This document shows, piece after piece, positions 18,420-27,390 of a stretch of 64,000 nt of DNA. A program made the translations under genes and the position numbers. Each line of letters opens with the position of its first letter. The stretch's first letter is position 1. Under the pieces are notes generated by a model. It saw only the letters and a program-made list of their open reading frames with translations. It made no database searches and was not told the origin of the DNA. This DNA is from an uncultured Clostridia bacterium. GTDB taxonomy: Bacteria > Bacillota > Clostridia > TANB77 > CAG-508. The stretch is taken from contig CAQUBD010000004.1 of the NCBI GenBank assembly GCA_948891265.1, positions 1 to 64,000 on the forward strand. The letters run 5' to 3'.

Positions 18420-18640
18420 CTCCTAGGGTTTTATTTTATATATGTATACAAAATCACTTTGTAATTTTGTATAAGTTATCTGTATCTTGCAGTGCTTCGA
18501 ACAGCTAACTTAATAGCACTCTTTATATCCAATCCGAGATTATAAAGAGTGCCTTTTATTACACTTTATTATATAACCTCGGTAGGACTTAATTTTTGCC
18601 TACTGTCTTTGGCTTAATATTATATTAAATTTGTATTTAT
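18420..18640 (-). promoter_or_regulatory. L10 (rplJ) leader
   Basis: The 220-base stretch between rplA and rplJ has no gene. It contains a hairpin at 18473-18511 (AAGTTAGCTGT / ACAGATAACTT) and a strong hairpin around 18514-18555 whose arms GCACTCTTTATA and TATAAAGAGTGC can act as a terminator or attenuator. Position and structure match the ribosomal L10 leader of Bacillota, where the L10-L12 complex represses its own operon. Confidence 0.75.
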
Positions 18641-18643
18641 TAA

Positions 18644-19330
18644 TTATTTTTGGTTAATAAATATACTTGGTCCCATTGTTGTTGTTATAGCAACACTTCT
18701 TATATATTGACCTTTAGCTGCTGCTGGTTTCGCTTTTATTATAGCATTCATTATTGTGTCATAGTTTTCAGCTAATTTTTCTGTTCCAAAAGATACTTTT
18801 CCAAATCCTAAGTGAATTATATTTGTTTTATCTAATCTATATTCAACTTTACCAGATTTGATTTCGTTTATAGCTTTTGTAACGTCCATTGTAACTGTTC
18901 CAGATTTAGGGTTTGGCATTAATCCTTTTGGTCCTAATACTTTACCTAATCTACCTACAACTCCCATCATATCAGGTGTTGCAACTACCACATCATAATC
19001 AAACCATCCATCATTTTGAATTTTTGGTATTAATTCTTCTGCTCCAACAAAGTCTGCTCCTGCTTTTTCAGCTTCTTCAGCTTTTGGTCCTTTTGCAAAT
19101 ACTAAAACTTTTTGTGTTTTACCTGTACCATTAGGAAGTACTACTGTACCTCTAACTTGTTGATCAGCATGTTTTGAATCTACACCTAATTTAACATGTA
19201 ATTCAACAGTTTCATCAAATTTTGCTTTAGGCATTTTTTCTATTAATTCTAAAGCTTCTTTTACTTCATATTCTTTGTTTTTCTCAACTAATTTTGAGCT
19301 TTCAGCATATCTTTTTGCTAATTTTTTCAT
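18644..19330 (-). CDS. rplA: Ribosomal protein L1
   Basis: A 228-residue protein that forms the L1 stalk of the 50S subunit. Motifs include [20 protein letters not shown] at the start, [40 protein letters not shown] and [15 protein letters not shown]. The gene follows rplK by 76 bases. Length and motifs are typical and nothing is missing. Confidence 0.98.
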   Translation of the reverse strand: MKKLAKRYAESSKLVEKNKEYEVKEALELIEKMPKAKFDETVELHVKLGVDSKHADQQVRGTVVLPNGTGKTQKVLVFAKGPKAEEAEKAGADFVGAEELIPKIQNDGWFDYDVVVATPDMMGVVGRLGKVLGPKGLMPNPKSGTVTMDVTKAINEIKSGKVEYRLDKTNIIHLGFGKVSFGTEKLAENYDTIMNAIIKAKPAAAKGQYIRSVAITTTMGPSIFINQK

Positions 19331-19406
19331 TTTTTACCTCCTTTGGTTCTAACGAGTTTTACTCTCCCAATTAATTATATTTATTTTAAAACAATTCAAA
19401 ATTGTT

Positions 19407-19835
19407 TTAGTCAACAACTACTACACCCATAGATCTAGCAGTTCCTTCTACCATGCTCATCGCTGTTTCTAATGTTGCTGCATTTAAATCTGGCATTTTT
19501 TGTTCAGCTATAGCTTTAACTTGTTCTTTAGTTATTTTAGCTACTTTGTCTTTATTTGGTTTTCCTGAACCTTTTTCAATTTTTATTGCTTTCTTTATTA
19601 AAACTGCAACTGGTGGAACTTTTGTTATAAATTCAAAAGATTTGTCTTTATATACTGTTATAACAACTGGTATTATCATTCCAGGTTGATTTGCTGTTCT
19701 ATCATTAAATTCTTTTACGAATTGCATAATATTAACACCACTTGATCCTAATGCAGGTCCTACTGGTGGAGCTGGTGTTGCTTTTCCTGCTTCTATTTGT
19801 AATTTAATTATATTTGAAATTTCTTTTTCTGCCAT
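19407..19835 (-). CDS. rplK: Ribosomal protein L11
   Basis: A 142-residue 50S protein at the GTPase-associated centre. The N-terminal [20 protein letters not shown] and C-terminal [20 protein letters not shown] plus the closing [10 protein letters not shown] are family hallmarks. GGAGGTGCCAATAAA precedes the start. It lies between nusG and rplA in the standard order. Confidence 0.98.
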   Translation of the reverse strand: MAEKEISNIIKLQIEAGKATPAPPVGPALGSSGVNIMQFVKEFNDRTANQPGMIIPVVITVYKDKSFEFITKVPPVAVLIKKAIKIEKGSGKPNKDKVAKITKEQVKAIAEQKMPDLNAATLETAMSMVEGTARSMGVVVVD

Positions 19836-19876
19836 TTTATTGGCACCTCCTCTAAATTTTCATAATCTTGTTTTTA

Positions 19877-20413
19877 TTATTGAATTTTTTTAACTTGTGA
19901 GAACTCAAGTTCTACTGGTGTTTCTCTTCCAAACATTGATACTAAAACTTTTACTTTGTGTTTTTCTTTACTTATTTCTTGAACTGTTCCTACAAAACCT
20001 TCGAATGGTCCATTCATAACTTCTACTTGTTCATTAAGTTCATAATCAACATTTATTTCAGACATATCAAATCCCATATTTCTTATTTCATCATCTGTCA
20101 ATGGTATTGGGTCTGTTCCTGAACCAACAAAACCTGTTACTCCTCTAGTATTTCTTACTATGTACCATGTTTCTTCAGTTACTATCATTTTTATTAAAAC
20201 ATATCCTGGAAAAACCTTTTTCAAATTTGTTTTTCTCTTTCCATCTTTAATTTCTATTTGTTCTTCCATTGGAACGATGATTTCAAAAAAATATTCTTCA
20301 AGTTCTCTATTTTTTATTGTATTTTCTAAATCTGTTTTTACTTTGTTTTCATATCCTGAATATGTATGTACAACATACCATCTAGGATTCATATCATAAT
20401 CTTTTTGAGACAT
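19877..20413 (-). CDS. nusG: Transcription antitermination factor NusG
   Basis: A 178-residue protein binding the RNA polymerase clamp. The NGN domain ([20 protein letters not shown], then [11 protein letters not shown] and [14 protein letters not shown]) is followed by the C-terminal KOW domain with [20 protein letters not shown]. Length and motifs are standard. It follows secE and precedes rplK. Confidence 0.98.
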   Translation of the reverse strand: MSQKDYDMNPRWYVVHTYSGYENKVKTDLENTIKNRELEEYFFEIIVPMEEQIEIKDGKRKTNLKKVFPGYVLIKMIVTEETWYIVRNTRGVTGFVGSGTDPIPLTDDEIRNMGFDMSEINVDYELNEQVEVMNGPFEGFVGTVQEISKEKHKVKVLVSMFGRETPVELEFSQVKKIQ

Positions 20414-20474
20414 TTTGCTTTAAGCCTCCTTCGATATTTATTTAGACCTCTAAAATTATTCTTCTATCTTATCT

Positions 20475-20801
20475 TTATTCTACACTATTATTAGTTTCTT
20501 CTATATTTTCTGAAACTTCGTTATTTGAGTCAATTGTTTCATTACTTGAATTAGTTACTTCATTATTAGATTGATTAGTAACCATTGTTTTTACCTTGTC
20601 AATTCCATATTTATTCATTGATTCAAATGTAACGTCTAGTATGAATACTATTATTGCTGTAATAATAACTATTGATAATACAGCTATTGTATTATTGAAT
20701 AATTGTTTTGGTGTTGGCCAAATTACTTTTTTTAATTCTGCTTTAAAGCTTTTAATGAAACTTGTTTTATCTTTAATATTTTTTTCTTCTTTTTTAGCCA
20801 T
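20475..20801 (-). CDS. secE: Preprotein translocase subunit SecE
   Basis: A 108-residue single-span membrane protein of the SecYEG channel. The amphipathic FIKSFKAELKKVIWPTPKQL precedes the transmembrane helix (residues ~40-62, VLSIVIITAIIVFILDVTFE). The C-terminal ~40 residues are an unusual Asn/Ser/Glu-rich low-complexity tail; most Bacillota SecE proteins end soon after the helix. It is flanked by rpmG and nusG in the standard order. Confidence 0.95.
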   Translation of the reverse strand: MAKKEEKNIKDKTSFIKSFKAELKKVIWPTPKQLFNNTIAVLSIVIITAIIVFILDVTFESMNKYGIDKVKTMVTNQSNNEVTNSSNETIDSNNEVSENIEETNNSVE

Positions 20802-20836
20802 TTCATTTCCTCCCTAAAATAGCTTTTATCCTATTT

Positions 20837-21001
20837 TTATTTTGTTTCTTTATGTGTTGTACGTTTCTTACAGAATTTACAATATTTAACTATTTCTAAT
20901 CTATCAGTATTATTTCTTTTGTTTTTTGAAGTCATATAATTTCTTCTTTTACATTCTGTACATTCTAATGTTATATTTTCTCTTGGTCCTTTTGCTGCCA
21001 T
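20837..21001 (-). CDS. rpmG: Ribosomal protein L33
   Basis: A 54-residue protein of the 50S subunit. It begins [20 protein letters not shown] and has two zinc-binding pairs, C-T-E-C and C-K-F-C, so it is the zinc form of L33. GGAGGTGTATTAAA precedes the start. rpmG-secE-nusG is the usual order. Confidence 0.95.
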   Translation of the reverse strand: MAAKGPRENITLECTECKRRNYMTSKNKRNNTDRLEIVKYCKFCKKRTTHKETK

Positions 21002-21139
21002 TTTAATACACCTCCGAATTACCTTACTTTTTTATTTTTAAACGATGTGAGCATATGTCCGTAATATACATATGCTAAAGTATTTTATCACTTTTTATTT
21101 TCCATGTCAATGGATTTATGTAAAAAATATGCAAAAAAG

Positions 21140-21168
21140 TTGCAATTTTATGTTAAACATGCTATAAT
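21140..21168 (+). promoter_or_regulatory. Promoter of the small gene at 21250
   Basis: TTGCAA (21140-21145) and TATAAT (21163-21168) are separated by 17 bases. The predicted start point lies about 75 bases before the ATG, leaving a leader that itself contains CAGGAGGTCTCACTGGC. Confidence 0.65.
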
Positions 21169-21249
21169 AAATATAATTCTTTTAATAATTCCTCGCTTTT
21201 TCAGGAGGTCTCACTGGCAATTATCAAAAAAATGAGGGAGGAAAAAATT

Positions 21250-21471
21250 ATGATGTATAACGAATTAGCAATGGACAAAGCTATGGAACTGTCAGGAAGA
21301 AACACAGAATGTTTAATTATCTTATGCAAGCTCATAAAATTCGTTTCAGGCCTTGAAGTTTTTTTCCTTCAGAAGTTGGAAAACTTAGGTCTGGACGATA
21401 CAGAGATTGTCACTCTCTTTAACACTTGTAACAATGACATCAGCACATTAGCACAGAACTTACTCAGTTAA
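21250..21471 (+). CDS. Small hypothetical protein
   Basis: A 73-residue soluble protein, mostly helical, starting MMYNELAMDKAMELSGRNTE. I do not recognise a family. The start follows GGGAGGAAAAAATT, the same type of site as the unknown gene at 62273. It is a stand-alone unit with its own promoter and terminator, opposite to its neighbours. Base composition is a little richer in G+C than the surroundings. Confidence 0.6.
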   Translation: MMYNELAMDKAMELSGRNTECLIILCKLIKFVSGLEVFFLQKLENLGLDDTEIVTLFNTCNNDISTLAQNLLS

Positions 21472-21491
21472 TTGCTAATCATAATCAGAAA

Positions 21492-21523
21492 GAAATGGGT
21501 TCCTGAATAGGGACCCATTTTTA
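21492..21523 (+). terminator. Terminator after the gene at 21250
   Basis: AAATGGGTTCC and GGGACCCATTT form a hairpin with a short loop followed by a T run. Confidence 0.8.
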
Positions 21524-21550
21524 AAATAGTTTTTAGTATTTAGGTTGTTT

Positions 21551-23206
21551 TTATATATGTTGCAATATTTTCCCTTTATCTATAGCTATTGTTTCATCAG
21601 CTATATCAATCAATTCTTTTTTGTGAGTTATTACAATAATTGTATGATTATTTTTTAATTCTTTTAATAAATTAATAACACTTTTAATTTTCTCTCTATC
21701 TAATGATGATGTTGCTTCATCAAAGATTAATATCTTAGATTCTTTCAGCAAGGTTCTTGCTAGTGAAAGAAGCCTTTTTTGACCACCAGAGATATTATGA
21801 GAGTTTTCATCTATTATTGTATCATATCCTTTTGGTAAACTTTTAATAAATTTATCTATTCCCACAAACTTACATATTTCTTCTTGTTTCTTTATATCTT
21901 TATTTATCAAATTAAAGTTTTCTCTAATGCTTATATTAAACAAATATGTATCTTGGTTTAGAATTGATATTTCATTTAAATATGATTTTTTATCGATATT
22001 ATTAATATTAATATCATCTATTAATATTTCTCCTTTTTTTGGACAATATAATTGTAATATCAAATTAATAATTGTTGTTTTGCCAGCTCCATTAGTGCCA
22101 ACTATTGCTGTTATTTTATTAGGCTTAATTGTAAAATTTAAATTTTCTAAAAATTTTTCATTGTTATAAGAAAAGAATACATTTTTAAATTCTATTTTTC
22201 CTATTGTATTCTTTATCTTCTTTAGTTTTGTTTCTTTTATATTATTATATTCTAGTATATCTCTAATTCTATTTACAGATATATTTTGTTCCCTAATTGA
22301 TTGATTTGCATTCATAATAGTTTCGCTGGATGAAAATAAAGAATCAAAATATGAAATTATAATTAGCATTACGCCTATAGTCATATGATTGTTTATTATT
22401 AAGTTCATACATAAAAAATAAACTATTGTCTTAATTATAACTAAAAAACATTTTAAAATTGCTCTTCTATGCCTTTCATATTTCTTTTTATTATTATATA
22501 TTTTTCTCCACTTCTCATATATTAAATTATATTTTTCATTTATCGAATCAGAAAAATCTAAAGTTTGAATATCTCTTAATCCCAACAAAGTTTGATTTGT
22601 TAATCCAATTAATTTATCATTTTCATTTTTTTGTTTTTTTGAATACTTAATAATCATATTATTTAAATAATTGCTTCTTGCTATATAAATTATATTAACT
22701 ATAATTATAAACATTGCTAAAAAGATATTTATTTTAAAAAAATAAAACAAAACTACAATACATTCTAAAGTATGAAAAATAATCGCTAAAATATTGTCAG
22801 CCATTTCTCCAATATTTACAATATCACTTATTAAACTATTAATCATTTTACCTGTTGATATCTTCTTTTTATAATCTTCATCAAAACAATATATTTCTTT
22901 AACTATTTTTTTATATATAGTTATATAATTGTTTTGATAAAAATCTTGATACGCATACATAGTAAAATAAGATGTTATACTATTAATCATCTTTAAAATA
23001 AAATATATTATAATACTAACTATAGAAGCAATGTACAATGAATCTGTTACAGATTCTGTTATTTTAGCAACAAATATAGGAATCACTAATTCCAATATAG
23101 CATTTAGAAAATTCCCTATATAATATGGAATAAGTTTTTTCTTATCTTCATTTATTAAATTATAATAATTTTTTACTATTTCTTTAAATTCATTTATCAT
23201 TTTCAT
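21551..23206 (-). CDS. ABC exporter, fused permease and ATPase
   Basis: A 551-residue half-transporter. Six hydrophobic segments fill residues ~20-310. The ATPase follows with Walker A (GTNGAGKTTIINL, near residue 370), Q-loop, signature HNISGGQKRLLSLARTLL, Walker B ILIFDEATSSLD and the H-loop IVITHKKEL. Such proteins work as dimers and export drugs, peptides or lipids; the substrate cannot be told from sequence. The AraC/GyrI-like regulator lies directly upstream in the same direction, suggesting control by a small ligand and perhaps a multidrug role. Confidence 0.88.
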   Translation of the reverse strand: MKMINEFKEIVKNYYNLINEDKKKLIPYYIGNFLNAILELVIPIFVAKITESVTDSLYIASIVSIIIYFILKMINSITSYFTMYAYQDFYQNNYITIYKKIVKEIYCFDEDYKKKISTGKMINSLISDIVNIGEMADNILAIIFHTLECIVVLFYFFKINIFLAMFIIIVNIIYIARSNYLNNMIIKYSKKQKNENDKLIGLTNQTLLGLRDIQTLDFSDSINEKYNLIYEKWRKIYNNKKKYERHRRAILKCFLVIIKTIVYFLCMNLIINNHMTIGVMLIIISYFDSLFSSSETIMNANQSIREQNISVNRIRDILEYNNIKETKLKKIKNTIGKIEFKNVFFSYNNEKFLENLNFTIKPNKITAIVGTNGAGKTTIINLILQLYCPKKGEILIDDININNIDKKSYLNEISILNQDTYLFNISIRENFNLINKDIKKQEEICKFVGIDKFIKSLPKGYDTIIDENSHNISGGQKRLLSLARTLLKESKILIFDEATSSLDREKIKSVINLLKELKNNHTIIVITHKKELIDIADETIAIDKGKILQHI

Positions 23207-23233
23207 ATCAATCTAATTATCTCAAAGAAGTAA

Positions 23234-23273
23234 TAAAAAAACTTGATATTTTAACATTAAAAAATATCAAGTA
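23234..23273 (-). terminator. Terminator after the AraC-type regulator
   Basis: ACTTGATATTTT and AAAATATCAAGT form a perfect 12-base stem followed on the minus strand by seven T residues. The stop codon of the frameshift-restored regulator lies in the first arm, the normal place of a stop, which supports the longer reading frame. Confidence 0.85.
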
Positions 23274-24047
23274 ATTGGTATTAAAATCTCTACAAAATCA
23301 TCATAATATATCTCAATCCTAGGCATATCTAATAATTTATAATTTAATGACTTAATGTATTCTTTTATGCCTTTATTTATATTATTAATTATGTCATTAG
23401 AATTAAAATTAGTTGTTTTTATTGCAAAATAATCACATTTTTTTATATTTATTTTTTTAGAACTGCCAAATTTCTTATCTAATAAACAATAATATGAAAT
23501 ATCTCCGTCTTTTATCTAAGAAACCATATCGCTTATTATTAGTAAATTCAGGGTACTTTAATTTTATATCTTTCCAAAAGTCAATTATTTCTTTACTTCT
23601 ATTATTATAATCAACCTTTTTTGCAACAAAGTACAAATTAAACTCTTTATTTTTATAAATTTTATAGTTTATATTATAATTTTTTATACTTTCTCTAAAT
23701 ATAATTTTATTAAACAATTTAAGTTCTTTACTATTTTTTAAATCTTTTGGAGTAACTCCCTCAAATTTTTTAAATGCTCTATTGTAACTAGATGGCGAAC
23801 TATATAGATATTTATAAGAAACATCTGTTATACTTTCTCCATTTAATATATCAGTAACTGAAAGACTTAATCTGCGTAATCTAATATATTCATTTATCGT
23901 TGTACCTGTTAAACAAGTAAATACATTTTTTAGAGCATTATTATTTAAACCTATAAGATGTGCTAATTCTGAAATAGTTATTTTATCTAAAATATGTTCT
24001 TCTATATAATCAGTTACCCTATTTAGTTCATTATAAATATTGTACAT
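23267..24047 (-). CDS. AraC/GyrI-type transcription regulator, +1 frameshift at CGG
   Basis: A 259-residue regulator when read through. Residues 1-105 are an AraC-type double helix-turn-helix (ISELAHLIGLNNNALKNVFT and the second motif with YLYSSPSSYNRAFKKFEG). Residues ~125-259 form a GyrI-like ligand-binding domain. Frame 0 stops nine codons after CGG (23505-23507) in the middle of that domain. Skipping the C gives RGDISYYCLLDKKFGSSKKI and 80 residues in all up to a stop at the terminator. It probably controls the adjacent ABC exporter. Confidence 0.82.
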
Positions 24048-24391
24048 AAGTATTCACCTCGCATTCATGATATAATGATTATATCAGATTTTTTTATAAT
24101 ATGATATCACTTTCTTTGATTTTTTGTCTATGAACTTTGGATTTGCTACAAGTCCTAACCCAGTAAGATTAAATTAAGTAGACTTTATTAAAAATAAAAA
24201 AACGATCGTCTAAAATAAAGAATATACTTAATTTGATAGATACTACTAGTGGTAAATGATAGTAAATTTGAAAAATACTGATCCTTTAAAATGGACAGGA
24301 CTTATGAATAATTATAAGCATACAGCTGAAGAAATTATATTTAGAGAGTTTATTTATGATTAAAATAGAGCAGTTTTAATTCTACTCTATT
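24048..24391. other. Intergenic stretch with a transposon remnant
   Basis: Apart from the TnpV-like remnant on the plus strand and a hairpin at 24361-24395, no gene is visible. The AraC gene promoter should lie near 24060-24110, but I see no convincing boxes. Confidence 0.45.
24270..24363 (+). pseudogene. Remnant of a TnpV-like transposon protein
   Basis: The plus strand encodes LKWTGLMNNYKHTAEEIIFR followed by E-F-I-Y-D and a stop. This closely resembles the C-terminus of TnpV proteins of Clostridia transposons (W-x-G-L-M-N-x-I-x-x-x-A-E-E-I-V-x-x-E-L-I-Y). No matching N-terminal part is found upstream, so it is a relic of a lost element. Confidence 0.6.
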
Positions 24392-25260
24392 TTAATTATA
24401 TGTTATTCTTATTATTTCATTTGATATTTCTTGAATAAACTTTAAAGTAAGATAATAAGTTTCTAATGTGTTTTTATCAATTAATTTTTTAAATATGTGT
24501 TCTTTAAACATATTTCCAGAAAAGATTCTAAAATATATTTTGCCATTTCTGATTACTACATCAAAATCTAATAGAGTATCCTTACCAAATGTTTCTGCAA
24601 GATTTTTTATTTTAATATCATTTAATGTACTATATGTTTTTATAAAACCATTATTTCCTTCTATAGATAAATCGAATTTTTTATTAATATTTGTTTCAAT
24701 AACTGCAAATATACCATTAAATAGTTTTTTTATTTTCCTATATCGTCCATATCCTATTATATCTATTGAACTTATTTGATGAATTAGTATATAATATCTA
24801 TATTGATTTTTCCACTAATAGATTTTTCATTAAACAATCTGTCAATATTAGCCTCATAAAAACCTGATAAAATAAATTCTCTCATTATTTCTGCCATATT
24901 ACTTTTGTCTAAATATGTCCAATTAGCATTAACTTCTCTTATTATTGGTAACATTATTATATCATAATAATTAGTTTTAAATTTTGCTTTATTTCTATTT
25001 ATCAACTTTGAAATAAGAAAAAATATTAGTATTGCAAAAAGTCCACTAGTAGATGATATGATATTTAAAGTATCCATTGATGATGCTTTATAATTTCCAA
25101 TAATATAAATAATAGATATACCAATAATAATTAAGCAAATAAACTGTATAATAATCATAATTTTAAGATTATTTGCTTGTTTTTCTAATTTTTTTAAATT
25201 ATTTCTGTTTTCTATATTCTTAAATTCTTTATCGAACACTAATTTTATACCTTCTTTCAC
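24392..25260 (-). pseudogene. DUF3137-like membrane protein, broken by a -1 shift
   Basis: The first part (24784-25260) has a coiled N-terminus, two transmembrane helices and INRNKAKFKTNYYDIIMLPI, then stops after GKINIDIIY. The next ~128 codons continue in the -1 frame with SSIDIIGYGRYRKIKKLFNG, IFAVIETN and DLSIEGNNGFIKTY, which is the second half of DUF3137 proteins and has no start codon of its own. The break is near 24784-24795, in an AT run with no CGG, and looks like an ordinary one-base loss. Confidence 0.65.
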
Positions 25261-25348
25261 ATTATATCTATAAATATATCACATTTAAAAAAGATTATCA
25301 ATTTTATCTTAAATGGTAAAATATTCTAAAAAATTACAAAGGTCACAA

Positions 25349-25375
25349 AAAAATCAACCTTTTACAGTTGATTTA
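25349..25375 (-). terminator. Terminator of tRNA-Gly
   Basis: AAATCAAC and GTTGATTT pair around an 8-base loop, followed on the minus strand by a T run, about 40 bases beyond the tRNA 3' end. Confidence 0.7.
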
Positions 25376-25411
25376 TCAATGCTTTCGTCTGGTGCGACGA
25401 TTTTACTTGGG

Positions 25412-25485
<74 letters not shown>

Positions 25486-25633
25486 ATTTGCTTTAACAAT
25501 TATAGATTATAAATTATTTTGTCTTAACTGTCAATAGTTTTTTAATTTTTTTATTTTTTGCAAATTAGGACATTACAATTCTCATCTATATTATTTTGGG
25601 CCCATATTTCACAATTATTTATTGAAATTACAG

Positions 25634-25868
25634 TTAAATTTCAACAAGTATTAAATCATCCCCTATACATTTTATGTTTTTCCATGGAATTACTATATCA
25701 TTATTGGAAGAAAAAATATTAATAAGTTTATTACTACCTGGAACAATTATAGAGGTAATATTTCCACTTTCTAAATCTGCACATACATCTTGAACATATC
25801 CGAAGTCTTCTTCCATCTTTTATATTAATTACTTCTTTATGTTTAAAATCTAATCCTTTTTGCCCCAT
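25634..25868 (-). CDS. YlmC/YmxH-type PRC-barrel protein, +1 frameshift at CGG
   Basis: A 77-residue PRC-barrel protein of the YlmC/YmxH sporulation family when read from the ATG at 25868. Frame 0 gives MGQKGLDFKHKEVINIKDGR, then R-L and CGG (25800-25802). Skipping the C gives GGA and continues GYVQDVCADLESGNITSIIV to a normal end. The truncated copy at 29914 encodes the same junction as R-L-G-Y with no extra base, so the extra C here is real relative to a homologue in the same window. These proteins are usually encoded next to sigG. Confidence 0.85.
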
Positions 25869-25947
25869 AACATTTTCTCCTTTCTACTATTATATTATAT
25901 TAGTAGGAAAATATTGCATATTTTAAAATAATTGACGCAAAATGGAC

Positions 25948-25986
25948 AGATGACGCTATTAGGGAAACGTCCTAAATAGCGTCATC
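25948..25986. terminator. Strong hairpin, likely terminator
   Basis: GATGACGCTATT and AATAGCGTCATC form a perfect stem extended by AGG/CCT around a short loop. It lies between the ylmC-like gene and the leftward HD-domain remnant and small gene, whose transcripts it would end. Confidence 0.7.
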
Positions 25987-26098
25987 TCTCATTTTCATCT
26001 TTTTTTCTATTTTTATCACATATTTCATTTATTTCTTTAGAAACTTTATAAGCCTCATATATAATTTCTTGTTCTTTTACATTTTTATCATTAATCAT
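25982..26098 (-). CDS. Small open frame coupled to the HD-domain remnant
   Basis: A 38-residue Lys/Glu-rich frame starting MINDKNVKEQEIIYEAYKVS whose ATG overlaps the stop codon of the HD-domain frame. The overlap suggests translational coupling, but there is no independent ribosome binding site and no family resemblance. It may simply be a chance frame. Confidence 0.3.
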   Translation of the reverse strand: MINDKNVKEQEIIYEAYKVSKEINEICDKNRKKDENER

Positions 26099-26880
26099 TA
26101 CTAAACTCCTTTTCTGATTTATCTTTCATAATTTCTGTAAGAACTTCTGTTGCTTCTCTTCTTTCTTTTTCAGACACTCTATTATTATTCTCTTTAAGCT
26201 CATCTTCATCAATAATATGGATTACTGATTTTTCTTCATTTTGTTCATCTAGTTCTTTATATCTTTCATTTATTCTTCTTGCTTCTTCTATTAATGATTT
26301 TGCAGTATCTGTTCTTAAATATATTGGGTTTAATGAAGCTTTCCCTTTAAATCTAGCTCTATCTAAAGCATCTGCATCTTTTAGATATTTACACATAAGT
26401 CGAGTATTTTCAATATCTTCCTCTTCAACTCCAAATCTTAAACACATTCTTTGAAATTCTTTTTCATCAAATTCATTTATATTTTCTTCATTATGTTCGT
26501 GATACAAAATTGCTACATTCACCATAGCGATTTTACTATATTCTACTCCTTGCTCTCTTAGATATTTCTTTGCAACACTAGTACTGTATATAGCATGTTC
26601 ATCTTTTCCATCTGCTCTTCTTCCATTATGAAATTCTTTATCTCTTCCTGAATCATGATATTTTGCTGCTTGTAATAATAAACCTTTAGTTTCATCATCT
26701 AGCTTACCTTCTCTATTTGCTATCATATATGAAAATAATACTACATCTAAACATTGTTTTCTAAATTCTATTATGTTATTAGGTTTATTGTATTCTTCTA
26801 TCCATTTATTAAGATATTCATTATGATTATATCCTCTTTCTGCTTTTAATTTTTTGCATAAAAATAGAAGGTATAGATTA
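26091..26880 (-). pseudogene. HD-domain phosphohydrolase, 5' truncated
   Basis: The frame encodes an HD-type metal-dependent phosphohydrolase: AAKYHDSGRDKEFHNGRRAD carries the His-Asp pair, ILYHEHNEENINEFDEKEF and YLKDADALDRARFKG the later ligands. The open frame continues upstream of the ATG at 26726 with VVLFSYMIANREG and ERGYNHNEYLNKWIEEYNKP, but it has no start codon and runs into the terminator of the preceding gene. The first metal His expected before this part is not visible. The gene has therefore probably lost its 5' end. Confidence 0.6.
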
Positions 26881-26893
26881 CGCTATATCCTTC
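26861..26893 (-). terminator. Terminator after the gene at 26908
   Basis: GAAGGATATAG and CTATACCTTC pair around a short loop and are followed on the minus strand by TATTTTTA. It lies just downstream of the preceding stop codon. Confidence 0.7.
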
Positions 26894-26907
26894 TTATATT
26901 TATAATT

Positions 26908-27390
26908 TCATTTATCATATTCATAATAATATAAAATATTATTATCCATATCTAGTATTCCCAAAGATATGGCATAGTACATTCTATCTTCTAATAATTC
27001 ATCAATACTATGTTTATCATTTACGCCATTACTTCTATTCGTAAATATCCAATAATAATTTTCAATTTTAGGAATTTCATAATATATATTTTCTCTAGTA
27101 TGAAATTCTAATCTTTCTTCTAGTCTCTCATCTAATTTTGTGTTTTTCCAATTTTCATTTTTTTCAATTTTTTTTATCATATTTTCTTCTTGAGTTTTTG
27201 ATAAATATATTTTTATTACTTCTTCATCGTTAAATAAATCACTATCTTGTAATTCACATACTTCTCTCTTTGTTAACTTTGGTACTCTAAATTCTAAACA
27301 CTCATTCATTTGCATATCATTAAAATATAATACTAAACAAACCAATATTAAGATAATAGCAATACTGAAAATTGCAAAAATTCTTTTCAT
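26908..27390 (-). CDS. Membrane-anchored protein of unknown function
   Basis: A 160-residue protein with one N-terminal transmembrane helix (residues ~4-24, FAIFSIAIILILVCLVLYFN) and an acidic extracytoplasmic part rich in Glu and Asn. No family is recognised. Its ATG overlaps the stop of the 357-residue gene upstream by one base, so the two are translationally coupled and probably work together. Confidence 0.6.
   Translation of the reverse strand: MKRIFAIFSIAIILILVCLVLYFNDMQMNECLEFRVPKLTKREVCELQDSDLFNDEEVIKIYLSKTQEENMIKKIEKNENWKNTKLDERLEERLEFHTRENIYYEIPKIENYYWIFTNRSNGVNDKHSIDELLEDRMYYAISLGILDMDNNILYYYEYDK

Noticed and set aside
24468..24779. 103-residue plus-strand open frame
   Set aside because: It is the complement of the second half of the DUF3137-like gene, whose minus-strand translation is far more protein-like.
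26091..26726. HD-domain gene as a complete protein from 26726
   Set aside because: The frame extends upstream with plausible protein sequence but no start codon, and no ribosome binding site precedes 26726.
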